A stretch of 64,000 nucleotides of DNA, taken from positions 3,100,001-3,164,000 of the forward strand of contig CP018627.1 in NCBI GenBank assembly GCA_002021875.1, given 5' to 3'. The translations under genes and the position numbers were made by a program. Under the pieces are notes generated by a model. The model was not told the origin of the DNA and ran no database searches. It was given only the letters and a program-made list of their open reading frames with translations. The stretch comes from Streptomyces hygroscopicus (GTDB lineage Bacteria; Actinomycetota; Actinomycetes; Streptomycetales; Streptomycetaceae). Shown one piece after another: positions 56,221-64,000 of the stretch (positions within the stretch are counted from its first letter, which is position 1; the number at the start of each line of letters is the position of its first letter).

Positions 56221-58539
56221 GTGCGCAGCAAAGGCAGCAGACCGCTCGGCGCGCTCATGGCCGCGCTGGCACTCGTCGGCGGCTTACTCACCGCCGCCGC
56301 CTCCCCCGCGGCGGCCCGCCCCGAACCGGCCCCCGCCCGGGGCACCGCCCAGGCCGACGCCTACACCTGGAAGAACGTCCGGGTGGACGGCGGCGGCTTC
56401 GTCCCCGGCATCGTCTTCAACCGCAAGGAGAAGAACCTCGCCTACGCCCGCACCGACATCGGCGGGGCGTACCGCTGGGACCAGTCCGGCAAGCGGTGGG
56501 TGCCGCTGCTGGACTCGCTGGACTGGGACCACTGGGGCTGGACCGGGGTGGTGAGCCTGGCCAGCGACTCCGTGGACCCCGACAAGGTCTATGTGGCGGC
56601 CGGTACGTACACCAACGGCTGGGACCCGGGCAACGGCGCCATCCTGCGCTCGTCCAACCGGGGCGCCAGTTGGCAGTCCACCACCCTCCCCTTCAAGCTG
56701 GGCGGCAATATGCCCGGCCGCGGCATGGGGGAACGGCTGGCGGTCGACCCCAACAAGAACAGCGTGCTCTACCTCGGCGCGCCGAGCGGCAACGGGCTGT
56801 GGCGCTCCACCGACTCCGGTGTCACCTGGTCGAAGGTGACGTCCTTCCCCAACCCCGGCACCTACGTCCAGGACGCGAGCGACACCAGCGGCTATCTGAG
56901 CGACAACCAGGGCGTGGTGTGGGTGACCTTCGACGAGCGCACCGGTTCTTCCGGCAGCGCGACGAAGACCGTCTACGTGGGCGTGGCCGACAAGAACAAC
57001 ACCGTCTACCGCTCGACGGACGCGGGCGCCACCTGGTCGCGGGTGGCCGGACAGCCGACCGGCTATCTCTCCCACAAGGGCGTCCTCGATACGAAGAACG
57101 GCTATCTGTACCTCACCACCAGCGACAAGGGCGGCCCGTACGACGGGGAGAAGGGCCAGGTGTGGCGGTACACCACGGCGACCGGGGAGTGGAAGAACAT
57201 CAGCCCCATGACGGACGCCGACACCTACTTCGGCTACAGCGGGCTCACGGTGGACCGGCAAAATCCCGGCACGCTGATGGTGACCGGCTACAGCTCCTGG
57301 TGGCCGGACACCCAGATCTTCCGCTCCACCGACTCCGGCGCCACCTGGACCCGGGCCTGGGACTTCACCAGCTATCCCAACCGGTCCCTGCGCTACACCC
57401 AGGACGTCTCGTCCGTCCCCTGGCTGACCTTCGGCGCCAACCCCTCGCCGCCCGAAGTCACCCCGAAGCTGGGCTGGATGACCGAGGCGCTGGAGATCGA
57501 CCCGTTCGACTCCCGCCGGATGATGTACGGCACGGGTGCGACGGTCTACGGCACGGAGAACCTCGCGAACTGGGACACGGGCGGCACCATCACCATCACG
57601 CCCATGGTCAAGGGCCTGGAGGAGACGGCGGTCAACGATCTGGCGAGCCCGCCCACCGGCGCCCCGCTGCTCAGCGCGCTCGGTGACATCGGGGGCTTCC
57701 GCCACACCGACCTCGACGCGGTGCCCGCGAGGATGTACACCTCGCCGACGTTCACCACGACCACCAGCCTGGACTACGCCGAGACCAATGCGAACACCGT
57801 GGTCCGGGTGGGCAACAACGACTCCGCTCCGCGGATCGCGTTCTCGACCGACAACGGCGCCAACTGGTTCCAGGGCAGCGAGCCGTCCGGGGTCACGGGC
57901 GGCGGCACAGTGGCCGCGGCGGCCGACGGCAGCGGCTTCGTCTGGGCCCCGGAGGGCACCTCGGCCGTCTACCACACCACCGGTTTCGGCAATTCCTGGT
58001 CGGCGTCGAGCGGCATCCCGGCCGGGGCGGTCGTGGAGTCCGACCGCAAGAACCCGCAGAAGTTCTACGGCTTCAAGGCGGGCACCTTCTACGTCAGCAC
58101 CGACGGCGGCGCCACCTTCACCGCCAGGGCGTCCCTGGGGCTGCCGGCCGACGGCCCGGTGCGGTTCAAGGCGCTGCCGGGCGCCGAGGGCGACATCTGG
58201 CTCGCGGGCGGCAGCACGGCCGGGGCCTACGGACTGTGGCACTCCACGGACTCCGGCGCGACCTTCACCAAACTGAGCGGCGTCCAGCAGGCGGACACCA
58301 TCGGCTTCGGCAAGGCGGCGCCGGGCGCCTCGTACCAGGCGCTCTACACCAGCGCGAAGATCGGCGGGGTGCGCGGCATCTTCCGCTCCACCGACGCCGG
58401 GGCGAGCTGGACCCGGATCAACGACGACGCCCACCAGTGGGGCTGGACGGGCGCCTCGATCACCGGCGACCCACGGGTCTACGGACGGGTCTACGTGGCC
58501 ACCAACGGCCGCGGCGTCCTGCGCGGCGACGCCTCGTGA
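56221..58539 (+). CDS. GH74 xyloglucanase
   Basis: 772 residues, secreted, start GTG 56221 with AGAGGAAG upstream. Signal peptide followed by two beta-propellers marked by eight Asp-box repeats (e.g. RSTDSGVTW, RSTDAGATW, HSTDSGATF). The catalytic Asp pair of GH74 is present: D79 in TDIGGAYR and D489 in GDIGGFRH, 410 residues apart, the same spacing as in characterised enzymes (D70/D480). Hydrolyses the beta-1,4-glucan backbone of xyloglucan. No carbohydrate-binding module at the C-terminus, unlike many homologues. Codon 22 is TTA, giving bldA dependence in addition to CebR control. Confidence 0.93.
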   Translation: MRSKGSRPLGALMAALALVGGLLTAAASPAAARPEPAPARGTAQADAYTWKNVRVDGGGFVPGIVFNRKEKNLAYARTDIGGAYRWDQSGKRWVPLLDSLDWDHWGWTGVVSLASDSVDPDKVYVAAGTYTNGWDPGNGAILRSSNRGASWQSTTLPFKLGGNMPGRGMGERLAVDPNKNSVLYLGAPSGNGLWRSTDSGVTWSKVTSFPNPGTYVQDASDTSGYLSDNQGVVWVTFDERTGSSGSATKTVYVGVADKNNTVYRSTDAGATWSRVAGQPTGYLSHKGVLDTKNGYLYLTTSDKGGPYDGEKGQVWRYTTATGEWKNISPMTDADTYFGYSGLTVDRQNPGTLMVTGYSSWWPDTQIFRSTDSGATWTRAWDFTSYPNRSLRYTQDVSSVPWLTFGANPSPPEVTPKLGWMTEALEIDPFDSRRMMYGTGATVYGTENLANWDTGGTITITPMVKGLEETAVNDLASPPTGAPLLSALGDIGGFRHTDLDAVPARMYTSPTFTTTTSLDYAETNANTVVRVGNNDSAPRIAFSTDNGANWFQGSEPSGVTGGGTVAAAADGSGFVWAPEGTSAVYHTTGFGNSWSASSGIPAGAVVESDRKNPQKFYGFKAGTFYVSTDGGATFTARASLGLPADGPVRFKALPGAEGDIWLAGGSTAGAYGLWHSTDSGATFTKLSGVQQADTIGFGKAAPGASYQALYTSAKIGGVRGIFRSTDAGASWTRINDDAHQWGWTGASITGDPRVYGRVYVATNGRGVLRGDAS

Positions 58540-58575
58540 CCGTGGTGTGAGAGCCCCGTGCGCAAGACGGGGACG

Positions 58576-58615
58576 GGGGCGGGCCGGGGCCGGGAATCCG
58601 GCCCCGGCCCGCCCC
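58576..58615 (+). terminator. Terminator of the GH74 gene
   Basis: 18-bp perfect stem (GGGGCGGGCCGGGGCCGG and complement) with a GAAT loop, 36 nt past the stop. Confidence 0.85.
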
Positions 58616-58693
58616 TCGCCGATAACCGGAGGGTAACGTCTGGGGCGACAGGGGGACGGCACAACGGACAGTTGGACCAGCGAAAGGCACGAT

Positions 58694-59551
58694 GTGACCG
58701 ACATCGAACGCGTCGGAGTGGTGGGCTGTGGCCAGATGGGTGCGGGCATCGCGGAGGTGTGCGCCCGATCCGGCCTGGACGTCATGGTCGCGGAGACCAC
58801 GGGCGAGGCCCTGGAGATAGGGCGCACCCGGCTGACCAACTCCCTCGGCAAGGCCGCGGAGCGCGGCAAGATCACCGAGGAGCAGCGCGACGCGACGCTG
58901 GACCGGCTGAGCTTCACCACCGACCTGGGGGAATTCGCCGACCGTGACCTCGTGATCGAGGCGGTCGTCGAGAATGAGCAGGTCAAGACGGAGATCTTCC
59001 AGGTTCTCGACCAGGTGGTGACCCGCCCGGACGCGATCCTCGCCTCCAACACCTCCTCCATCCCGCTGGTCAAGCTGGCCGTCGCCACCTCCCGCCCGGA
59101 TCAGGTGATCGGCATCCACTTCTTCAACCCGGCGCCGGTGCAGGCGCTGGTGGAGCTGATCCCGGCGCTCACCACCGGTGACGAGACCATCAAGCGCACC
59201 GAGGCACTGGTCCACGACGTCCTGGACAAACACGCCATCCGCGCCCAGGACCGCGCGGGGTTCGTGGTCAACGCGCTGCTCATCCCGTATCTGCTCTCCG
59301 CCATCCGGATGTTCGAGTCCGGGATCGCCAGCCGCGAGGACATCGACAACGGCATGGAGATGGGCTGCGCCCATCCGATGGGCCCGCTGAAGCTGTCCGA
59401 CCTGATCGGCCTGGACACGATCGCGGCGATCGCCGACTCGATGTACGGCGAGTACAAGGAGCCGCTGTACGCCGCTCCCCCGCTGCTGCTGCGCATGGTG
59501 GACGCGGGCCGGATGGGACGCAAGTCGGGCTCGGGCTTCTACACGTACTGA
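58694..59551 (+). CDS. 3-hydroxybutyryl-CoA dehydrogenase
   Basis: 285 residues from GTG 58694, AAAGG six bases upstream. NAD-binding GVVGCGQMGAGIAEVCARSG, catalytic His in GIHFFNPAPVQALVELI, then the C-terminal helical domain with DRAGFVVNALLIPYL and GCAHPMGPLKLSDLIG. Oxidises or reduces (3S)-hydroxyacyl-CoA/acetoacetyl-CoA, for butyrate or polyketide precursor metabolism. Monocistronic. Confidence 0.93.
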   Translation: MTDIERVGVVGCGQMGAGIAEVCARSGLDVMVAETTGEALEIGRTRLTNSLGKAAERGKITEEQRDATLDRLSFTTDLGEFADRDLVIEAVVENEQVKTEIFQVLDQVVTRPDAILASNTSSIPLVKLAVATSRPDQVIGIHFFNPAPVQALVELIPALTTGDETIKRTEALVHDVLDKHAIRAQDRAGFVVNALLIPYLLSAIRMFESGIASREDIDNGMEMGCAHPMGPLKLSDLIGLDTIAAIADSMYGEYKEPLYAAPPLLLRMVDAGRMGRKSGSGFYTY

Positions 59552-59588
59552 GGCAGGCCGCCTGCGATCTCTGATTGTCAGCGTCCCC

Positions 59589-60107
59589 GTGGACTCGCTG
59601 AACCATCCGCTGGTCTTCGGCCAGCGGATGCAAGTCCTCCGGATACGCCGGGGCATGAGCCGGACCGTCTTCGCCGGTCTCCTCGGCATGTCGGCGAGCT
59701 GGGTCAAGCAGATCGAGAACGGCACTCTCCACACTCCCGCGCTTCCCATGATCTTGCGCATCGCCGAGGTGCTACGCGTCCGCGACCTCTCCGAGCTCAC
59801 CGACGAAACCACCCTCCTCGGCGTACCGCCCGCCTCCTGGGGGCCCGAGCACCGGACGCACTGGCGGATCTCCCTCAGTCCCGACCGGTATCTGACCGAC
59901 ACCAACCACCTGGCCCGCGCCCTGCGCCAGGCCGTTGACGAGGTCCTCGGCCCGGCACCGGACGGCCGCCGGCCACCAAGAGCGCGCCGTGCCCTCCCGG
60001 AGGGCGCCTTGACGGGGTGCCAGACCCTGAGGGCGAACCGCGCCTCGGCGGCGCCCACATCGGCGGGCCGCGCGATTACCGTGCGCCGACGTCGCCGATC
60101 CCGTTGA
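59589..60107 (+). CDS. Truncated XRE-family regulator
   Basis: 172 residues; only the first ~75 are a recognisable helix-turn-helix (GQRMQVLRIRRGMSRTVFAG, MSASWVKQIENGTLHTPALP, EVLRVRDLSEL). Full-length Streptomyces relatives continue for roughly 300 more residues with a TPR-like sensor part. Here the sequence after about residue 120 is Arg/Ala/Pro-rich and runs 32 nt into the opposite TetR gene. It reads as a shortened or decaying gene; the N-terminal domain could still bind DNA. Start GTG 59589 lacks a clear ribosome site. Confidence 0.5.
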   Translation: MDSLNHPLVFGQRMQVLRIRRGMSRTVFAGLLGMSASWVKQIENGTLHTPALPMILRIAEVLRVRDLSELTDETTLLGVPPASWGPEHRTHWRISLSPDRYLTDTNHLARALRQAVDEVLGPAPDGRRPPRARRALPEGALTGCQTLRANRASAAPTSAGRAITVRRRRRSR

Positions 60108-60699
60108 CCAGCAGGTCGAAGGCGTGGTCGATGACGCCGGGCTGGTCCGCGGCGACCGCGGCGGCAGCGTGGCCGGCGACCAGCCGCCTGATCGGCATGG
60201 TCACCGCTGTGGACACGGTGGTCAGCAGGAGGCCGCCGATCAGGGTGGCGCCGGCGGGGTCGCCGGTTTCCTCGGTGACGAGGGTGGCCACCGTCGCGGC
60301 GAGTTCGTCCCGCTGTTCCCGGGCGCGGGAGCACAGCGCGGGGCTGTCCGCGACCACCCGCCCGAACGGCGCCATGTGGGGCAGCGCCCCGGACAGCGGA
60401 TGCTTCTCGACGAGCAGCCGGTGCATCAGCGCCCGCACCGCCTCGGCCACCGGCTGGCCTGGCGGACGCCCGCGGATCGCGCCGACGAGCAGTTCCTCCG
60501 CCTCACTCTGGAGGTCCAGGAACATGTCCTCCTTGCGCGGGAAGTAGTTGAACACGGTCACCTTGGAGAACCCGGCGGCCTCCGCGACCTCCACCACCGT
60601 GACATTGTCGAATCCGTGTTCGATGAACAGGGCCGTGGCGACGTCGGAGATTCGCTGCCTGGCTTCCTGCTTCTTGCGCTCACGCAACCCCGATGGCAT
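60076..60699 (-). CDS. TetR-family regulator
   Basis: 207 residues. Helix-turn-helix RISDVATALFIEHGFDNVTV and VAEAAGFSKVTVFNYFPRKED, then a helical ligand domain. Faces the remnant of an FAD monooxygenase at 60761 across an unusually AT-rich 61-nt gap, so it was probably that gene's repressor. Ligand unknown, perhaps an aromatic antibiotic. Confidence 0.9.
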   Translation of the reverse strand: MPSGLRERKKQEARQRISDVATALFIEHGFDNVTVVEVAEAAGFSKVTVFNYFPRKEDMFLDLQSEAEELLVGAIRGRPPGQPVAEAVRALMHRLLVEKHPLSGALPHMAPFGRVVADSPALCSRAREQRDELAATVATLVTEETGDPAGATLIGGLLLTTVSTAVTMPIRRLVAGHAAAAVAADQPGVIDHAFDLLVNGIGDVGAR

Positions 60700-60706
60700 G
60701 CCTAAA

Positions 60707-60755
60707 CCATACCAGACTCAAATTTTGACTCGACTCAATATTTAGCTCAGTATGG
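60707..60755. promoter_or_regulatory. AT-rich TetR operator region
   Basis: Outer inverted repeat CCATAC (60707-60712) / GTATGG (60750-60755); inside it the 11-bp palindrome TCAAATTTTGA (60718-60728) and repeated GACTCAA elements. It is far more AT-rich than the surroundings and contains the divergent promoters. Confidence 0.55.
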
Positions 60756-60760
60756 TCATC

Positions 60761-61015
60761 ATGAACGCTGACGTAGTGGTGGCCGGCGGTGGTCCGGTCG
60801 GCTTACTGCTGGCCGCGGAGCTGCGGCTGGCCGGCGTGTCCGTCACGGTCAGCAGCCGGCCGGCCTTCGGCCTGTGTACGCACAGGCCGGTGCCGGTCGG
60901 TCGCAGTACGGTACGCAAGCTGCTCGGCGTCGCGTTCCCGGGCACGGCGGCAACCCGGTACACCACCGTCACCGACGTCGTCCTCGGCGCGGGGACCGCC
61001 GAGCCGCCGACGCGC
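60761..61015 (+). pseudogene. Internally deleted FAD-dependent monooxygenase
   Basis: The first 30 residues are a normal group A flavin monooxygenase start (ADVVVAGGGPVGLLLAAELRLAG, the FAD-binding GxGxxG). After about ten residues the frame jumps to GRSTVRKLLGVAFPG, which in family members lies about 120 residues later, next to the second FAD motif. Similarity fades near 61015 and the substrate domain is absent. A TTA codon sits at 60803. Full-length relatives hydroxylate aromatic compounds or rifampicin; this copy should be inactive. Confidence 0.72.
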
Positions 61016-61155
61016 TGGACGTCCATGCGCCGGACCAGGCGGTCAAAGCCGGATGGGTCGTTCGCGAGCGAACAACCCGAGTCGATGGACGAGCGAGCCG
61101 GTCCGCCGACCGGCCGCTCCACGCGCGGCGGGCGGGGCCGGCACCGCAAGGGCGC

Positions 61156-61944
61156 TCATTCGTCCGTGTCCAGGTCCCGCCCCGCGTCGGCGCCGAGGAC
61201 GCCGTCCAGCTCGGAGATCTCCCCGACCAGCCGGAGCACATCCCCGGTGCCCTCGAGGGCGAGCTGCACCTCGGCGACGCCCGTATCGGAGGGCCGGGCC
61301 TCCTCCTCGGCCCGGACGACCCGGGCGGTGCGGTTACGGCCCTTCCAGGGCGCCCGGTCCACCCGGACCTGCAGCACCCGGTACCCGGCCGCCGTACACA
61401 ACTCCAGGACACGTGGCAGCAGCCCGGCGCCCACCCGGTAGGCGAGCTGCAACTCCACCCGTTCGGCCGACCAGAGGGCCGGCAGCCGGTGGGTGAGCAG
61501 CGGATAGCCGCGGATCACCAAGAAGTGCACCGCGGTGACCGCGGTGGCAAGCAGGGCCAGACCACCGCCGCAGGCCATGCCCACCGCACAGGTGAGCCAG
61601 ACGGTCGCCGCGGTGGTCAGCCCGTGGACGGCATCGCGCCGGACGAAGATCAGGCCGCCGCCGATGAAGCCGATACCGGAGACGACCTGCGCCGCCACCC
61701 GTGAGGGGTCCAGGCCGACGTGGCCGCGCAGCAGCACATCGGTGAAGCCGTACTGGGAGACCTGCATGAACAGCGCGCTGCCCACGCCCACCAGGGTGTG
61801 GGTGCGCAGCCCGGCGCTCTTCTGCTGCACCGCCCTCTCGAGCCCGATCAGGGTGGACAGCACCAGCGCGACGCCGAGCTCGGCGAACTGCCGTACTCCC
61901 TGGTCGACACCGAATTCCCACATCGGAGCGGCGATCAGTCGCAC
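61156..61944 (-). CDS. MgtC/SapB-family membrane protein
   Basis: 262 residues from GTG 61944, AAGGGA five bases upstream (ATG 61968 is less favoured). Four to five helices with STLIGLERAVQQKSAGLRTHTLVGVGSALFM and SGIGFIGGGLIFVRRDAVHGLTTAATVWL, the family core. The C-terminal 90 residues form an ACT-like soluble domain. The family is linked to magnesium limitation and acid or phosphate stress; the exact transport role is disputed. Downstream of and convergent with the monooxygenase remnant. Confidence 0.9.
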   Translation of the reverse strand: MRLIAAPMWEFGVDQGVRQFAELGVALVLSTLIGLERAVQQKSAGLRTHTLVGVGSALFMQVSQYGFTDVLLRGHVGLDPSRVAAQVVSGIGFIGGGLIFVRRDAVHGLTTAATVWLTCAVGMACGGGLALLATAVTAVHFLVIRGYPLLTHRLPALWSAERVELQLAYRVGAGLLPRVLELCTAAGYRVLQVRVDRAPWKGRNRTARVVRAEEEARPSDTGVAEVQLALEGTGDVLRLVGEISELDGVLGADAGRDLDTDE

Positions 61945-62165
61945 ATCCGTCCCTTCTGTCCGGTCCATCCGGTCTGTCCACCCCCCGCGGTCCCTCCCTT
62001 CGACCGCCGTCCCCCATGCGTACCCGTTGAGTACCCGCGTTTCGCACGGGGTGTGCGCCGGTGACTCACACACCACCCCCACACACGCTCCCGCACTACC
62101 TGTGCATGCGCTTGACTCGGAGCGTTACCACTGCACGGACGTTACATCCGGAAGGGGATCAACCC

Positions 62166-62423
62166 GTGACCACCGAGCCCGAGCAAGCCGCGTTAGCCGT
62201 GGAGCTCGCGGAATTACGCCGGTCCGTCGACGTGGGCTTCACCCGCGTCGACGGCCGGCTCGCCCTGCTCGACCACCGAGGAGAACAGGCTGAGGAGGAC
62301 GTGAACCAACTGGGCGGGCGGATGCGGATCCTGGAGCACGGACGCTGGCCGCTGCCCTCCATCGCCGCCCTGACCGGGGTATCCGCCCTGGCCCTGGCGA
62401 TATGGCAGGCAGCGGGACACTAG
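62166..62423 (+). CDS. Small coiled-coil membrane protein with two TTA codons
   Basis: 85 residues from GTG 62166, GGAAGGGGA upstream. Residues 8-55 are an amphipathic coiled-coil stretch (ELAELRRSVDVGFTRVDGRL; EEDVNQLGGRMRILE), followed by one C-terminal helix (IAALTGVSALALAIW). The topology resembles XhlA-type phage accessory proteins and some actinomycete membrane microproteins, but no family is recognised. Codons 10 and 17 are TTA, so it should be strictly bldA-dependent. Divergent from mgtC. Confidence 0.7.
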   Translation: MTTEPEQAALAVELAELRRSVDVGFTRVDGRLALLDHRGEQAEEDVNQLGGRMRILEHGRWPLPSIAALTGVSALALAIWQAAGH

Positions 62424-62447
62424 CGCCGGTGCGGACGGCGGCCCGGC

Positions 62448-63011
62448 CTACCCGAGCCTGATGTGGTGGAGCAGCAGCAGCGCCGCCGCCATGTTGGCCG
62501 CGGGCACCTCACCGCGTGCGACCAGGTCGGGCACCATCTTCAGCGGCACCCACTCGCGGCGGTCCGACTCGAAGTCGTCCTCCGGGTGCCCGACGTACGA
62601 TGCCTCCTCGGCCCAGTAGATGTGGTGCCGTGCGTCGGTGAGCCCGTTGGACGGCTCGACGGAGAGGAGATGGCGCAGCGGGCCGGGGCGCCAGCCGGTC
62701 TCCTCCTCCATCTCCCGGGCCGCGGCGTCGGCGATGTCCTCACCGTCCTCGACGACGCCCGCGGCCAGCTCCCAGCCCCAGGCGTCGGTGATGAACCGGT
62801 GGCGCCACAGCAGCAGCACCTCGTTGGCCGCGTTCACCACCGTGGCCACGGCCACGGGACGGAGCCGGATCAGATAGTGGTCCAGATGGCGCCCGTCGGG
62901 GAGCCGGACATCGGCGAGGTTGACCCGGAACCATCGGTTCTCGTACACGGTCCGCTCCCTGAGGTTCTTCCATCGCACTGTCAGCCACCTTTCGTCGAAA
63001 CGGGAGGCCAT
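62448..63011 (-). CDS. NUDIX hydrolase
   Basis: 187 residues. A complete Nudix box is present in GVVEDGEDIADAAAREMEEE followed by TGW, matching GX5EX7REUXEEXGU. N-terminal half resembles ADP-ribose pyrophosphatases (ENRWFRVNLADVRLPDGRHLDHY). Cleaves nucleoside diphosphates linked to another moiety, substrate undetermined. Lies 48 nt downstream of the TPR regulator gene on the same strand, likely one operon. Confidence 0.9.
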   Translation of the reverse strand: MASRFDERWLTVRWKNLRERTVYENRWFRVNLADVRLPDGRHLDHYLIRLRPVAVATVVNAANEVLLLWRHRFITDAWGWELAAGVVEDGEDIADAAAREMEEETGWRPGPLRHLLSVEPSNGLTDARHHIYWAEEASYVGHPEDDFESDRREWVPLKMVPDLVARGEVPAANMAAALLLLHHIRLG

Positions 63012-63059
63012 GGTGGGCCACCCGCTGACGAGAGTGCGGACCGCGAGCGGAACCGCTGG

Positions 63060-64000
63060 TCACAGAGGAACGCGCAGTGCCCCGTCGATGAGCGCGGCGG
63101 CCTCGGCTGTCGCGGCGCTTCCGCTGGCCGCGAGGTGCTCCCGTACCGCCCGCAACCGGTCGCGTAACCGCTGGGACTCCATGCCCCGCGCGCGCTCGGT
63201 CATCTCCACCGCCGTGGCGCCCGCCCGGTCCACGTCCCCCTGACGCAGCTCGATATGGGTGAGCATGGCGAGCCGGTGCACCCGGCCCCGGTCGTGCGCG
63301 GGGGTGCCGACCGCGGCGGTGGCGTGCTCGCGGGCGCCGCCGAGGTCGCCGAGGCTCAGCAGCGCCTCGGCCACCTGGACGTTCACCAGACCCGGCTGCA
63401 CATAGCCGGTCTCGTCGGGCTCCTGGCCCGGTCTGATCCGGTCGGCGGCGGTCTCGGCGCGCCGGATGCAGGACAGCGCCCCGGCGCCGTCGCCGAGCCG
63501 GGCGTACGCCTTGGCCTGCATGGCGTAGAGGTCGGCGGCGAGCGCGGGGGTGATCTGGGAGCCCGCGGCGCGCAGCGCCGATTCGGCGAAGGCGACCGCC
63601 TGCCGGTACTCCTTCATGAAGAGGGACTGGTTGACCAGCAGCGCTATGACGTAGGCGCCCAGGCCCCGGTCGCCACTGGCCTTGGCGAGCCGCAGCGCCT
63701 GGTGGAAGTAGCGCTGAGCCAGGCCGTGCGTATTGGAGTCGTACGCGCAGATCCCGGCGATGGCCACCAGGCCGCCGGTCGCCCGGTGCAGTTGGCGGCC
63801 GGTGTCGTCGGCGTAGCTGCCGCGCAGCAGCGGTGCGGCCTCGGAGTTGAGGAACCCCACCACCCGGGTCCGGGTCGCGACGCCGCCGGCCTTGCGGTAC
63901 ATCTGCTCGTAGTGGGCGCGGGCGGCGCGCAGCGTCTCGATGTCGGTCATGCTGACCCGGGTCAGACCGCGCCGGGAGACATCGGAGTCCTCGGGAGGGT
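63060..64000 (-). CDS. TPR-type (XRE-family C-terminal) regulator, 5' end cut by window
   Basis: The frame is open to the right window edge; the internal ATG at 63950 is preceded by in-frame EDSDVSRRGLTRVS, so the real start lies outside. The 313 visible residues are helical repeats of TPR type (RATGGLVAIAGICAYDSNT, RYFHQALRLAKASGDRGLGAYVIALLVNQSLFM, AVAFAESALRAAG). In Streptomyces such regions follow an N-terminal XRE helix-turn-helix and bind small signals or peptides. A TTA codon lies at 63165-63167. Likely regulator cotranscribed with the NUDIX gene. Confidence 0.82.
   Translation of the reverse strand, partial: PPEDSDVSRRGLTRVSMTDIETLRAARAHYEQMYRKAGGVATRTRVVGFLNSEAAPLLRGSYADDTGRQLHRATGGLVAIAGICAYDSNTHGLAQRYFHQALRLAKASGDRGLGAYVIALLVNQSLFMKEYRQAVAFAESALRAAGSQITPALAADLYAMQAKAYARLGDGAGALSCIRRAETAADRIRPGQEPDETGYVQPGLVNVQVAEALLSLGDLGGAREHATAAVGTPAHDRGRVHRLAMLTHIELRQGDVDRAGATAVEMTERARGMESQRLRDRLRAVREHLAASGSAATAEAAALIDGALRVPL

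Noticed and set aside
56284..59088. A 934-codon minus-strand frame under the xyloglucanase
   Set aside because: Antisense shadow of GH74 and the hydroxybutyryl-CoA dehydrogenase; no recognisable domain.
62112..62148. TTGACT with a downstream TACATC as promoter of the small membrane protein
   Set aside because: Spacing is 25 nt; no good -10 at 16-19 nt.

Overview
The window is about 64 kb of very GC-rich DNA with strong G/C third-position bias, frequent GTG starts, twin-arginine and lipobox exports, dispersed 'CCCCGCGCCCCTTC' intergenic repeats, rare TTA leucine codons and CebR, PHO and ARG boxes. Together these point to a Streptomyces chromosome, probably a core or near-core region. No rRNA, tRNA, CRISPR array, integrase or transposase was recognised. 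The 5' end cuts a cobT gene and the 3' end cuts a TPR-type regulator.

Layout: 1-5.7 kb holds cobalamin genes (a BluB-CobT fusion with a huge disordered N-terminus, and cobL). 5.9-9.9 kb has a GNAT and a metNIQ-type importer preceded by a short ORF ending in a cysteine-rich run, a likely cysteine-responsive leader. 10-17.4 kb is mixed: a HAD phosphatase, two membrane proteins, a GNAT, a sigma-like protein, glpQ with a PHO box, plsC, a hydrolase and an aldo/keto reductase. 17.4-20.3 kb holds argG-argH with an ARG box over the argG promoter. 20.3-25.2 kb has Uma2 and EEP-family proteins and a three-gene flavin electron-transfer operon (heme membrane oxidoreductase, FMN-binding protein, ApbE). 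25.2-28.2 kb holds an uncharacterised three-gene cassette: a helical protein, a WXG-like/DUF1023 hydrolase and a lipoprotein.

28.2-30.3 kb has DUF488, a PPOX-fold protein and a BASS transporter. 30.3-38.1 kb is a LacI-controlled ABC importer whose operon continues into a nucleoside hydrolase, with adenine deaminase just beyond, apparently a purine-nucleoside uptake and salvage unit. 38.2-43.2 kb is the tightly overlapped argCJBD-argR operon, whose ArgR product presumably acts on both arg promoters. 43.3-51.4 kb carries a DUF4232 lipoprotein, a PadR/SGNH/SnoaL-like group, a secreted tripeptidyl aminopeptidase, monomeric isocitrate dehydrogenase, a GNAT and a degenerate histidine phosphatase.

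51.7-54.4 kb has a MocR regulator and an EamA exporter whose divergent start codons share one CATG. 54.4-58.6 kb has DUF1918, a GHL10-type glycosidase and a GH74 xyloglucanase with a CebR box and an in-frame TTA codon. 58.6-64 kb has a 3-hydroxybutyryl-CoA dehydrogenase, a stub XRE regulator, a TetR gene facing an internally deleted FAD monooxygenase, an MgtC-family protein, a small two-TTA membrane protein, a NUDIX hydrolase and the TPR regulator.

Recurring oddities are short (9-20 bp) tandem repeats next to stop or start codons at several gene junctions, and very short or leaderless reading frames coupled to downstream starts.
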